Assembly: GCA_000711775.1 (NCBI GenBank)
Contig: ARYC01000140.1
Coordinates: forward strand, 62,001-126,000
Source: Oxytricha trifallax
Lineage: Eukaryota > Ciliophora > Spirotrichea > Sporadotrichida > Oxytrichidae
Length of the DNA stretch: 64,000 nucleotides
Reading direction: 5' to 3'
How positions within the stretch are numbered: position 1 is the stretch's first letter; each line of letters opens with the position of its first letter. Below, piece after piece: positions 33,004-43,673 of the stretch. The notes beneath the pieces are model-generated. The model did not search any database, was not told the DNA's origin, and saw only the letters and a list, made by a program, of their open reading frames with translations. The translations under genes were made by a program, and so were the position numbers.

Positions 33004-34855
33004 TCAAATAATTATTTTTGGCACTCTTAATTATTAACTTGGTGGCATAAGATTAACATTAGTATTGATTGAATTCGTGTTATTAGTACTTTGCTATTGA
33101 AGAGCTTGCAATCAAAATTCAAAATTAATCTTAATATGATAAAAGATATTAATTAGATGTATACATGAATATCAAGTCAATCTTGGAATTCATTTAAGCA
33201 TTAATTTTCTTTTTCACTTCTAACTCATCACCAATCTGCTCTACAATGATTCCTAGCCTTTCAACTTCCTTGGCAATTTAAATAACATTTTTAAAATAAT
33301 TAAATAGCATGTAAATTGAAAGATTCTTAAATGTATGTAGTCTCCGAGTTTCCTTGTTGATAATTACGTACCTTTCTGTTTAACTCCTTGAATCTGACCA
33401 TATGCTTTCTAAACAAGCGAGCAGATGATAATACCTTTGGATCAATTTTAACATTTGGATCGTAAATGTCTTGCCTGTTTGTCAAAAGTTTATGCTTGAA
33501 TAGAGTGGTAAACTTATTTTTATAAGAAAAATTTATGAATGTACTTAAAGTAAGTATAACTGCTCTAACTGATTAAATAAACAAATATATTTAAATTCCT
33601 GCTGAATCTTTTCTTTCCAGTACAATCTTTGAAGTAGCAAGTAAGCTTTATTTTCAGAGGGTGTAAAACTCAAGAAGTTTGTGAGGGTTACTGTAAAGAA
33701 TGAGCCTATAAAAATACCCCATATACAAATAATTATTCCAACTATTCTTCCTCCGAAGGTCTTAGGATATAGATCTCCATACCCAATAGTTGCCATAGTT
33801 ACAACAATATTCCAAAGAGCATTCCAATAGGATTCGTAATCTTAAGGAGTATTGTTGACGAAAGGCCTCTCAAACACTTACAAAGCATAAAGTAGAAAAT
33901 ATCATTAAATTATTTTAAATGATAAATCCTTTAAGATAGGTTTAGGCAGAGGTAAAGAGTGTGAATATAAACAAGAAAGAAATGAGACTATACGGGTTTT
34001 CTTGAATAATGCTTTTAATTGTAAATATTGTAGTTGCCTTGCATCCGTTCATTTAACATACTCTTTGAGCTCTAGGTCCATTAAATCTTGAAAAGTACAT
34101 AAAAGATCTTAGGAAAAAGCCGCTTTTAAAAAGACAAAATACTGTCATCAGCTCGTTTAGATTTGAGACAACATAGTAGTGTTCCATAGTTGAATCTACA
34201 TCAGTTAATTATTATATAATTTGGGTAAATTTTGCTTAAAATGCTTTGGTAATAGTTAACAAACTTCTCTTACAATTTAGAAAATTTTCATTTTAGAAAA
34301 ACTCATAGGGGTTTAGACTGATTAGAAACATCTAATTCAAACTATATAAAATACTCAAGATTGAATTAAAATCATTATTGATATTGAAATCTCAAATAGT
34401 ACATATTTGATTTGTCCTGTAGTTGTAAGCGTATCTATTCGAGTAAAGTATCCTTTTGATATTGACCATTTCAAGTGCATTTGAAATCTGAACCATATCA
34501 ACAGTACTAAATTATTCGTTAATTCTATAAAAAGACCAAAAAACCTTACTATTTATAGCAGTTGTGATGTAATTTAGTCTTAGCAGTAGTGTGTACTCTT
34601 CCTCGTACATTTTCTTTTCATATTATTACAATTCGTTTTGCACTATGCTTGCACCGATCTATATTGCTGCTACGAAGGACACGGCATATTCCGCAAGTAC
34701 TCAAAAATATAAATATTAATTTCGATTTATATACAGATATTTGATAAAAATTAAGTTTGAGCTTGATAAAGGCTTCATTTGAGATACGGATATCTTCGAA
34801 GTCAAGACTAATCAACTCTATAATTCTATATTCAAATAATGTTAGTGCTGTGTCT
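33004..34855 (-). CDS. SK-like K+ channel, copy B, near-complete
   Basis: Paralogue of copy A in tandem. N-terminal ISNEAFIKLKLNFYQIS joins across a 3-bp-pointer IES (34698-34734) to S1, VLAEYAVSFVAAIQIGASIV. S2 region joins across a second IES (34330-34392, pointer ATCT) to FLISLNPYEFF. Then DSTMEHYYVVSNLNELMTVF, S4-like FLRSFMYFSRFNGPRAQ, S5, pore with MATIGYGDLYPK and S6 GRIVGIIICIWGIFIGSFF. The C-terminus has the same Arg/Lys-rich helix as copy A and ends in a Gln/Asn-rich tail with TGA at 33004-33006. No ATG precedes the first readable residues (a TGA lies just upstream), so the extreme 5' end is unresolved. The lack of a dense S4 Arg series argues against a classic voltage-gated channel. 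Confidence 0.78.
34330..34392. other. IES in K+ channel copy B, pointer ATCT
   Basis: ATCT at 34330-34333 and 34389-34392; removal yields VLFEMFLISLNPYEFF on the minus strand, aligning with LFEIFLVSLCPYEY of copy A, which has no IES at this point. Confidence 0.75.
34698..34734. other. IES in K+ channel copy B, pointer TAC
   Basis: TAC at 34698-34700 and 34732-34734; removal joins FYQIS to VLAEYAVSFV in frame on the minus strand. Short pointer, but no intron with GT..AG fits the phase. Confidence 0.6.
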
Positions 34856-35103
34856 CAAGTATATATTATCAATAAAATGACGTTAATTAATTTTTTTTCT
34901 TCTTAAATATTTAATTCTATATGCTTTCCTAATTCGTAATTAGTCTTATTTTTTTGTATTTGTTAAATTATCATATAGAACTTACTTTTTTTTCTTTTCT
35001 CTAGTTTTACTAATAAATAAAATTTAAGTGTAAACTTCTTATAAAAAACCAAATAAAATTAGAATTCATTATTATTTCTCTAGCTTCTTAGATGAGTTCC
35101 TTC

Positions 35104-36263
35104 TCAGAAATAATCTAATTTTAATTGGAAGTTGTCTGCGGTCACAGCTAATTCAATATACTGCTGTTCAACTACGAAAATGCAATTAAAGCAATTATTC
35201 TTATAATGATTATAAAAAAAATACCGAAATAATTCGTAAATAAAGAAATTATTGAAAAATTTTGTGATACTTACACTTGGCTTGTTAGGATCGTCATTTA
35301 TTAAACCTTCTGGTAAAACCTATAAACATATAAAGATAAGTTTAAACATTTATTAAACATAAATGTGTAACCTTAATTTTAGGAACACATTAGAGTTACA
35401 AAAATATTATTTACTTTATTATTTCTCGGTGATCCATTTTTAGCAGGACTTTCCCTTCCACTGTTACTCCCGAGTCTGCTCGTGAACTTCTTAAAAAATT
35501 AATTCTTCATTAATTAATATATAAATCTATGAATTTGACCCATATTTTTATTTGAATAAGTTAAAATGATATATAATCATAGTTTTTTGTGCGGATACTT
35601 AGTTTGAGGGGCGGGAGGACTCTCTGCGCCGTATGGGATTTGCCATACTTTTCTAAGCTGAAAAAGACATTATTCTAATATTCATAAAATAGAATATAGA
35701 TTTTAAGCGTAAAATAGTTAATTAATATAAAAATGAGAATTTTTTAATATGCTGCAATATTTAAAATGCCAAATATATTTATAATAACAAAACAATAAAA
35801 TTAAATATTATTTTACAGAAAAAACTCCGTTTAATACTTATATGTGAAATAACAGAAATATTTTTGATCCTCAATGAAATAACAAAAATAATAGCTAAAT
35901 TAATAATCATTTTATGATTTCGAATACTTACATAAATAATTTATTAGCTAATATAGAATAAATATTATTGTTATATCAATTGTTATCACCAATTACATGA
36001 GCCATTGCAAGTCTTTTACCAATATTTTTCTTAATAAAATTTTGCATTTCAACCATAGCAACGTCTCTTTTAGGGTCCATCATCCCTGTTTTTACTTACT
36101 TCGCTAATATTCTTGTCTCATTTTATAAATATAATAATAATTTATCACAATATAAACGTAAATAAATTATTTTAATAAATAAATACTTTTATTCATTTTT
36201 GAAATCTTAGCGAATATTGCTTTACAGAAAATATAGCAATTTCAGCATTTTAGGGTTTTCCAT
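35104..36263 (-). CDS. Small protein of unknown function assembled from at least five segments
   Basis: ATG at 36261-36263: MENPKMLKLLYFLQSNIRQD. A 7-bp-pointer IES (36118-36199) joins FKNE to TRILAKQVKTGMMDPKRDVA and MVEMQNFIKKNIGKRLAMAH. Further coding islands follow, each ringed by AT-rich DNA: QLRKVWQIPYGAESPPAPQT (about 35.6 kb), KFTSRLGSNSGRESPAKNGS (about 35.45 kb), LPEGLINDDPNKPS (about 35.3 kb) and VVEQQYIELAVTADNFQLKL then DYF and TGA at 35104-35106. The islands are only 40-130 bp. Family not recognised. The small size of each segment and clean composition contrast make a multi-MDS gene very likely. Confidence 0.62.
36118..36199. other. IES with 7-bp pointer TCATTTT
   Basis: TCATTTT at 36118-36124 and 36193-36199. 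Removing 75 bp joins RQDFKNE to TRILAKQ in frame on the minus strand. Confidence 0.8.
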
Positions 36264-36514
36264 TTCTGAAAGTGTATGTAAAATATCCAATTACTAGTCT
36301 AAATTTTCCAATTATAAATCCTCAGTGAACATTTTGTAATCAATTTATAATTGTTTAAATCGAATATATGTGTATAAATATAAATAATCATACAATCTTT
36401 TGACAGGAACATCTTCCTTAATATATTTCTACTAATACTATCTACAATCACTAAGTAGTTTTTTAACTGATTTTTCATTATAAAAGTAATTTTAAGATTT
36501 CCCTGCATAGATGA

Positions 36515-36850
36515 GTCTACTGGCTTGAGTTCACGAAAGTGAGAAGACGAAAACCATTGAATCCAACGATAAGGATTTTTCTCCCACACAGGGTTAGGTT
36601 GCTGAAGCTACCACAGTGAAAGGATAGGGATTACGTTTCCCAGGAGAGGTGGGACCAGTAAGCGTTTTTCTCCATCTTCTGTTATCTAGTTGGATCTCAC
36701 GAGCTCTGACCCCAGGTACAAACTGGGGTGACATCTTGATTTGGGAGAAGACTAGGTAATAGCGATAATGGTTTTTGCGGAGTTTTCTACTTCACGACTG
36801 CCACGTCAACTCACTCAGATACGTCTACGTCACGACTAAGATTGATGGTT
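36515..36850. ncRNA. GC-rich island, possible structured RNA or foreign segment
   Basis: About 330 bp near 48-50% G+C inside very AT-rich DNA, lying between two minus-strand genes. It includes a tight hairpin, CCCCAG then GTACAAA then CTGGGG (about 36.71-36.73 kb). On the minus strand two overlapping frames are open for some distance (MSPQFVPGVRAREIQLDNRR.. and ..NPVWEKNPYRWIQWFSSSHF), neither recognised. In AT-rich protists such islands are often structured RNA genes, but I could not match SRP, RNase P, U-snRNA or telomerase RNA landmarks. Type is a guess. Confidence 0.25.
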
Positions 36851-37209
36851 TGATTTTAGTATTTTACAGTGATATGTTAAATTTATTTGATTTTAATCAT
36901 TAAACACAAAGTTATTTTAATTGTAATTTTAATTTTGTTAAAAGACTCCAAATTTATATATAAATTATGATTCTTAGGTTTGAGACTTGAATATTTTATC
37001 GTTTTACAATTCTCTTCTATGTTTGAATGTTTCATCGTATTTCTTAATATGTTCGCGCAATTACTATACGGTTGGGGAAGCTGGCAAGGAAAAGGATTTA
37101 TCGCGTGGTAAAAATTATTTTAATAAAGGTTATAAAACTAAATATATTTGATGGGGTTTTTTTCAAAAAAAATTGTTTCATCTCTATTTTAAAATAGTTT
37201 AACATAGAA
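36851..37209. other. Non-coding stretch right of the GC-rich island
   Basis: AT-rich, with one odd less AT-rich run (GGTTGGGGAAGCTGGCAAGG near 37.07 kb). No frame supported. Confidence 0.4.
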
Positions 37210-40200
37210 TCAATAATTAAGTTTAACATTCCCCATATATTTGTTGAGTTTCTTATGAGATAAATTATTGAATTAACTTAGTTGTGGTCTCGATCCATAA
37301 TTTAAATTACTATTATCTTTAAACATTTTTGGTGAATTAATCTATGACTTTGACTTGATTGTATTTAAATTTGTAATAAAATTGACTTTGTTAGACTTGA
37401 AAGTAAGTTAACTATTATCATGTTATAATGCTTCTTCAAATATATTTGCTATATTTTTATTGAAATTCCTGTTTGGTGATACTTAGAATGATAGATTTAT
37501 TTATGAATTTATTCTTTAATTCAAAGCAAATGAGCTGTTTTAATGATTTATAGGTGGTAATAGTTGAGATTAGGCAACATTTGGCTTTATTTCATTATCA
37601 GAATCTGAATTCTCTATTTGAGAATCAATTTGCAATAGATCTGAACTTTTGTTAAATCTTTTAATTTTCTTTTTCTCTTCATATTCAAATTCATTTATGT
37701 TTTCACTGTCCTATTTTTGCTCCTAAACAGATTTGAAATTAAATATGTCTTGATTTTGCTTATTAGGGCTTTTAAGTTTACTGGGAGTACTCTGATTTAA
37801 TAAAGCAGGTGATTTGGCTGGTTTTGGGCTTAATTAATGATTTAGGTACCTCACTGGTATGGGTGACTTCAAGTTTTTCTTTGTTCTGTATTTTTCTCTA
37901 AGTTGGTCTATTTTTGCTTAGAGTGCTTCATAAGTGATTTCTTAACCTTACTTCTTTGCTTTTCTCTTTAGCATTTCTAGATGTTTCATAGTAGCTTTTG
38001 CACCTATGACTCTTTTAAGTTTTACTAACGCATTTTCATGTTAGTTTTCTGGAAGTAACAGTTTATTGGCATTTAAAAACCAAAATCTGTAAAGCACTTT
38101 TCAAAATAATCTTCTAAAATTCAATCTTATCAATTTATGATTTTAGACTCAGTCAGATTTGATTCCTTATTCAAACAATTAGAATATTTTATAATTTTGT
38201 AATGAACTATATGAATCAATAAAAAATTAAATATGTTTTGATTCTTTAGAAACACATCAATATCTTGAAGCATGTTCAAATCAAGAATGGCTTTATCATC
38301 TGTGATATCTTTTTGCTCTTCAATTTTATCCAACATCTTCATTCTGTTCTTTTTGTATTTGTAGAAAACCTCTGTATCTTCCTTAGCTTATGACTTAATT
38401 CTTTGTGCAGTTGATATTTCATCAGTATTTGTCACATTGATTTTGTACTCTTTAATTATATGATTTAGACTAGCGATTCGCTACTTGTATATTCGCTTGG
38501 CTTCTATAGCAATATTCCTGATTCTCTCATCCTCCTCTTGTCTTTGCTTTTCTGAATAGAGTTATTCCATTATTTAAGCGAGGGAAAGCTTGTCATAGTG
38601 GAATTATCTAGGGTGCTTCTCAAAGAACTCTGTTACACTTTTTAGTTCTTCTTAAGTTTTCATGTTTTAGAATTCAAAGATCTAATTGAAAGTGTCGTCC
38701 ATCTCCTCGTTAGGATGTCTTTGGAAAGAAATCGGTTTTTTATCGTTTTTATTCATAGTGGGAATTTTGAATTTTATAGGGTCATACAGTGGGAGGTGAG
38801 GATTATTTAAAAATTTGAGCATACTCATATGATTCTTTTAACTTTTCTTGGCAGCTAGGTTTTAATTGGTGTTTGTTTATAACATGCTGTTTGACCTGTT
38901 TTGATTGATTTCTGATTATTTTAAGTTACTTAAATGCAAGTTAGTTCGAAATAGACTGGTCTTGCTCAATTTTAGCGGTGGTAAACTATTTCTTTGTTCA
39001 GAATAATCCTGCCCTTCTTAATAATCCTACTATTAATTTTGCTATTACTGCCTTTGTTATAGATCATTAGCATTTCTGTCTTCTATTTCTTAAGACATAT
39101 TATTGAATGTAATTGACAATTATTTAGAGAGTTTCTTGTTTGAAGACCTTCTTTTAACGATTCAAAACTCCAAAACCCCTTAGTGAGGTTTATAAGTGCT
39201 TTGATTTCTAGGGTATAGTTGGGGTCTTATTGGGGTTAGTAGAGAAAACGCAGTTTTTATGCGAATTTAATGAATATTTAATGAGTATTAGAGTACTTAA
39301 TTCAAACAAATTTAATCTGCTTGTCTTTGTTGTATCTTATGAATCTTGCTCTCTATAGTGGCTCAAGTATGTCATCTAAGGATTATCTAGGATATGAAGG
39401 AGCTCTCACGATTATCATCTCTACTATGCTTTTTATTTCTTCGCAGACATCTTTTTACTTTATATGCTTCTAAGCTAAGCTAATTGATTGTTTTTCATGC
39501 TTTGTACCAAAGTAAGTCATACATTCCATGTCACTTTCTAATATTATTGCTGCTACTGCCCAAACATCCCATTAAACAGAACCATTAGTCCACTTCTCTC
39601 TTATTGGGAAGTAACCTGGAGTACCAAGTACCTGTGCTAAAGTGACAATCTCCTATCTTAAAGCTCTATTGAAATCGATACCACTACTTCTAAAGGGCAG
39701 AGATTTACCATAACGTTTTCAGGCTTCAAATCTCTATGAACATATCCAAGTTCATGCAACTCCTTAACACCCTGAATCATATCTGAGAGTATATCGTTTA
39801 AATCATCAGGGTATCTATTGCGATATAGGTAGTCTCTCAGAGTCATCTCAAATTTCTTTAGCTTAATGCGATGAAACCATAACTTAAAATAACACCATTT
39901 AGCTTAAGCAAATTCTTGCAGTCTTTTCTTTAGGCCTCTCTAAGTACCATGTATTCATTAACAAACTCGTTATAATACTGTTGGTTCTTAATAAGATAAC
40001 TGAATGGATACACCTTGTATGCATACTCATCAACTACTATGAGCTATGATTTTGCAGGCACGTTTATATTCAAGTACTTTTCAATACAAGTGCTGAGATC
40101 AACTGCATTTAATGCAGGTATATTCATAGCCTTCGCTTAGAAGCATGCTAAAATTGTATTACCTGCTGGCTGGTTCATCGATTCATATCGCTTCTGTCTC

Positions 40201-43200
40201 TTGAGTCTCTCTTGCTGCTCTCTTTATGACTCAAGAGTATTAGATTTTCTTTTAGCTGGCACTAGTTTCTTAGTCTCTTAATCTTCAATCAAGAACTCAC
40301 TGAGGTGATGCTTTTGCATATGCCTTTTAACTTTAGCTGAGTGAGTATATGATTTCATGCATGTCGTACACTAATACCTACCATCTACCTTATCATGCTT
40401 GAAATAGATCTTGGCTTTGCCAGAGTGTGCCTCTTTAAGGTGTCTCTTCAAGCTTTGTTCAGTTGAGAAATGATTCTAGCAGTCTTCACATTAATATATT
40501 TTTATCTTTTCTATTGGTTGCTGTTCTTTTAGCTCCTCAACATAATCAATTTAAGTTTAAACCCCTATCTCTGCACTCTTCCTCTGGTTTAATACTTCTA
40601 TGATAAAAACCTCTGCTTCAAATTCAAGAGCTCCTAGCTCTACCTCCCTCTCAACATAAATGATTTCAGGCTTTTTAGTGCAGCCAAAGTTGAGCATTAA
40701 TTGACCTGCTCCTAAAAGTGCCGCTCTACGATTTAAGTTGACCGCCATGTTTAAATTCAAATTTAAATTTCTATTATAAAGCTCTTAAAACCTCTATAGC
40801 TATATCTGGACTATATAGGAGTCGCAACAGCATTAATGATGGTTTGATCTAAGCTCTAAGACTTCATATTTATACTCAGTTTATAAGTATAATTTTCGTA
40901 ATTTTACTCTTAATAATTTTGATTCTGGTACCAACTCAGATAAAGTTCAGGTTGGTACTGGTACCAATTAAGTTTTAAACCAGATTGGAACTTTTCCATA
41001 AAAACCTCACTGGATTAATACAAGGTACTAATTAAGTTTTGGTACTATTAAATTGGTACCAATTAAACTTAAACGGATTTAGTACCGGTACTAATTAAAT
41101 TTAAACAAATTTAGTACTAATTTAATGGAACTAAATTGATAAAAATGGAGCTCCATCTCTGAAGTTTGTTACAGCTTCTGCGAACTTTCTCCACGTATAT
41201 TTACAGGGTTGACCTCCTATAAGATGCCCATATTTAATAGTAAGTTTTTAAACAATAGGATCCAAGTCTATAAATTATAAATTGAAATTCATTAATAGGA
41301 AGAGGAACAAAGATGGAATCACTCAATGATCAAATGAAAAGAGTCGAGGCTCAAGAAATGATCTCAAGATTCAGAAGTAAGGAAGATCTCTATCGATATT
41401 TAACTTTACATGGTAAGATAACTTGACGACTATTGACATCTTAAACAGTTGGATTATTCCTTCCGACGATGGAAGGTACCAAAATCTCATTTCTAAGAGC
41501 GATACTCTGTGATGAGAAGAAAGCCTTCAAAAACACTGAAATTAAGTTGATAGAAATACCAAACTACCCTGAGATTTCAGTCACTAATCTTTATGAGGAT
41601 GCCATGTAAGATGAGGAAGTGGTAGTTTACCTTCCTACCAAGAAAACAACTCTCTAATAAACTACCAGAGAGGAACTTTTTCTTTGGTGTTCTTGGTACA
41701 ATAAAAGCGGAGTATCTCAGAGAAATAATTGAAGAAGCACATAAGAAACGATATTCTATCTCTCCTGAAGACTAGAAAAAGCAAGGCATTTAATAAGCTC
41801 AGTTTGGGTAGAGACTTAAGAAGCATCCTTATCTTTCAAGTAAGCTTTGACATATAACTTTGTAGGAAAATCTGGCACTGGCATATATATTATGAAAGAG
41901 CATGCCAAGGTTCACAGAGAAAGAAAGTCGAAGACAATTTATGAGGTGAGCAAGAGGCTTATAAAGATGTCTAAAACCAGATGAAATAAACATAGATGCA
42001 GGAGCTGGCACTAAGAGAAGAAATATGGGCCCAAGCAAGCCATAAGAAGAGGAAAAGAAAGAGAAGCCAAACCCCTTTATGGATTAGTTTAATATGTGAA
42101 CTTATTCATTCATTTAAATCTAAAACTTATTTATAAACATTCATTATTCCCTCTCTCGCACAGACTGTTGTCTTATCTACGCTCACTCTCTTACAGCTGC
42201 TTTGAATTAAGTCTACTGTATCGATGGGCAAGTCATGCATAAGATGATACAGCAGCAGCTTCTTGTAGTATGTCTTGATTTAACTCCAGTAGAATTCAAT
42301 TCCATTAAATTAAGGGCTATAAGGAACGTTGTATACAGTAGTTATGTTTAGCTCTTCATAAGCTTTCTTAGACTCCTTAGTCTTATGAACTGAGAGGTTA
42401 TCAACAAACAGGATGATCTCTTGGTTACGATACTTATCTCTGAGCTTATGTAGGAACTCTATATACTACTCTCGCTTAATAGACCGAGGGTGAATAACAT
42501 AACTCTCTAGGCCTGAATCTTCACTTATACCAGCTAAAATTGCATGGGTGACTACCTTCACTTATTAATCATAGACTTCTATATTATCATACTTCTTATA
42601 CCAAGACTTATAAATAAAGGTGTTGAAGGTAAACACAGCTTCATCAGCGTGTATGAACTTGATGTTATTAGTAATAGCTCTCAGCATTTAATAATATATA
42701 TAGTTTAAATTATTACTATAAAATGGCACTGTAAAATCAATCACTCTCTTCACTCTACTGACAGTCTTGAAAGTAATACCAGTTCTTCTATAAATATTGG
42801 CTATAGTCTAAGGAGAGATACGCATGTCAGGAAACCTGCGATGAAACATCACAGCTCGCTAGTCTAGTGGAAAGTGTGCCCAATACTTTAAAGTCTTCGA
42901 GTCACAGAGGGAGTCAATATGGTGCTGTGAGAACTTTTATTTTCTTGCAGGATGCTTTCAAGTGCCTGAATAATAATGCTAAACAGCCAACAAGCAACGA
43001 TACCTAACTGTTGAAGCACTCTTGCGAAGGAGCTTTGCTATAGCAGAATAATTCATTACTGGTTTGACTAAGTCTATATAAATACTTGTACCATACCTAA
43101 GCTTAAGCAGTAAATCTAAATATTACTCATCATAAATAGACCTAAATTTCGCTAATTTCTATTTCTCATATTACAAATTGGCCTAATTTCTCTACTAACC

Positions 43201-43399
43201 CCAATAAGACCCCAACTATACCCTACAAATCAAAGCACTTATAAACCTCACTAAGGGGTTTTGGGGTTTTGATTGCTAGAGGAGAATCTATTTCATCAGG
43301 GTGGGGCATTCTTCTGGTTAACTTTTTCAAATGAGTGAAAGCTCTTTTTTCAAGAGAACTCTTAAACAATTGTGTCTTTAGGAATTCTTACTCTTCCAT
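37210..43399 (-). CDS. Coiled-coil protein of unknown function, carrying a full TBE in its 5' region
   Basis: The first coding part lies beyond the TBE: ATG at 43397-43399 gives MEEQEFLKTQLFKSSLEKRA, FTHLKKLTRRMPHPDEIDSP, LA. Excising the TBE at its AAT target repeat joins this in frame to IVKRRSSNKKLSKQLSITFN, then MSQEIEDRNANDLQQRQ, PLYDPIKFKIPTMNKNDKKP, FEKHPRQFHYDKLSLAQIME, a charged helical region (KRQEEDERIRNIAIEAKRIY), KYKKNRMKMLDKIEEQKDIT and a Ser/Asn/Gln-rich tail to TGA at 37210-37212. A second interruption lies at about 38.09-38.23 kb, between QDIDVFLKNQNIF and NANKLLLPENQHENALVKLK. Family not recognised; it looks cytoskeletal. Without excision a shorter product could start at MSQEIEDRN (39098). 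Confidence 0.72.
39302..40748 (-). pseudogene. TBE 57-kDa zinc-finger and protein-kinase gene, frameshifted
   Basis: ATG at 40746-40748 opens MAVNLNRRAALLGAGQLMLN. Two C2H2 fingers follow: CEDCQNHFSTEQSLKRHLKE and CTTCMKSYTHSAKVKRHMQK. A kinase-like domain comes next, with MTLRDYLYRNRYPDD, ELHELGYVHRDLKPENV (catalytic loop), GIDFNRAL (DFN replacing DFG) and LAQVLGTPGYFPIREKW. The frame changes between EAQ-type text and RLQEFAQAKW (about 39.93 kb) and again just after KPENV (about 39.70 kb), so this copy is disrupted. The last frame ends in TGA at 39302-39304. In Oxytricha this TBE protein has no settled role; the DFN change suggests altered kinase activity. Confidence 0.82.
41313..42099 (+). 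pseudogene. TBE 22-kDa gene, frameshifted
   Basis: ATG at 41313: MESLNDQMKRVEAQEMISRF, RSKEDLYRYLTLH. A TGA-bearing 40-bp gap, then VGLFLPTMEGTKISFLRAIL, YPEISVTNLYEDAMQDEEVV, a further frame change near 41.65 kb into ERNFFFGVLGTIKAEYLREI, and another near 41.85 kb into YNFVGKSGTGIYIMKEHAKV, ending around TGA 42097-42099. At least two to three indels relative to a single frame. The conserved TBE 22-kDa protein has no assigned function. It sits divergently to the 57-kDa gene and convergent with the transposase gene. Confidence 0.75.
42106..43165 (-). pseudogene. TBE 42-kDa transposase (DDE, Tc1/mariner-IS630 type) with one premature TGA
   Basis: The minus-strand frame reads KLAKFRSIYDEQYLDLLLKL, a helix-turn-helix-like start (SAIAKLLRKSASTVRYRCLL), then the DDE core: KFIHADEAVFTF (first Asp), EIILFVDNLSVHKTKE (second Asp) and YNVPYSPQFNGIEFYWSQIK (Glu). 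The order and spacing match IS630/Tc1 DDE transposases and TBE 42-kDa proteins. The frame is whole except for one in-frame TGA at 42958-42960, between QHYYSGT and KHPARKQKFS. It ends at 42106-42108. No ATG is obvious at the 5' edge. Family TBE transposases act in germline DNA elimination; this copy is probably dead unless the TGA is an error. Confidence 0.88.
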
Positions 43400-43673
43400 A
43401 GAAATTAATAAATTTTAAGTTTTATATATTATTTTTGTATTAATAAAAGTATTATGATTACAAAGATAAGTGAAGTAGCTATAAAATAAAAGACTAACTT
43501 GGGATAATCACAATTTATTTATTTTTTTATATTATAAATCCAATTTTATACTGATAACAAGTATTATGAGAAAATAGACTGATTGCGTCATTATTATGAA
43601 AAACTGAAATATTATTTCAAATAAATATAATATGAGAGGTACTGAATAAAATTAAAATAGTTAATTGAAATTA

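Larger units (their letters stand above)
39163..43271. mobile_element. Full-length TBE transposon (4109 bp) with three genes
   Basis: Left end CAAAACTCCAAAACCCC then TTAGTGAG; right end CTCACTAAGGGG then TTTTGGGGTTTTG. Inverted ends about 75 bp. Target duplication ATT at 39160-39162 and 43272-43274. Carries the expected TBE gene set: zinc-finger/kinase (minus), 22-kDa (plus) and 42-kDa DDE transposase (minus). Length matches the about 4.1-kb TBEs known in Oxytricha. A GGTACC-rich repeat spacer (40.92-41.13 kb) is shared with the two short TBEs in the window. Confidence 0.95.

Noticed and set aside
36299..36589. Minus-strand 96-codon frame as a protein gene
   Set aside because: It needs a GTG start, matches no family, and half of it is AT-rich non-coding DNA; kept only as part of the GC-rich island note.
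39098..39098. MSQEIEDRN as the real start of the coiled-coil gene
   Set aside because: Coding continues upstream in frame and resumes across the TBE to a better ATG at 43399.
41829..42038. Minus-strand frame of 69 codons
   Set aside because: Antisense to the C-terminal part of the TBE 22-kDa gene.
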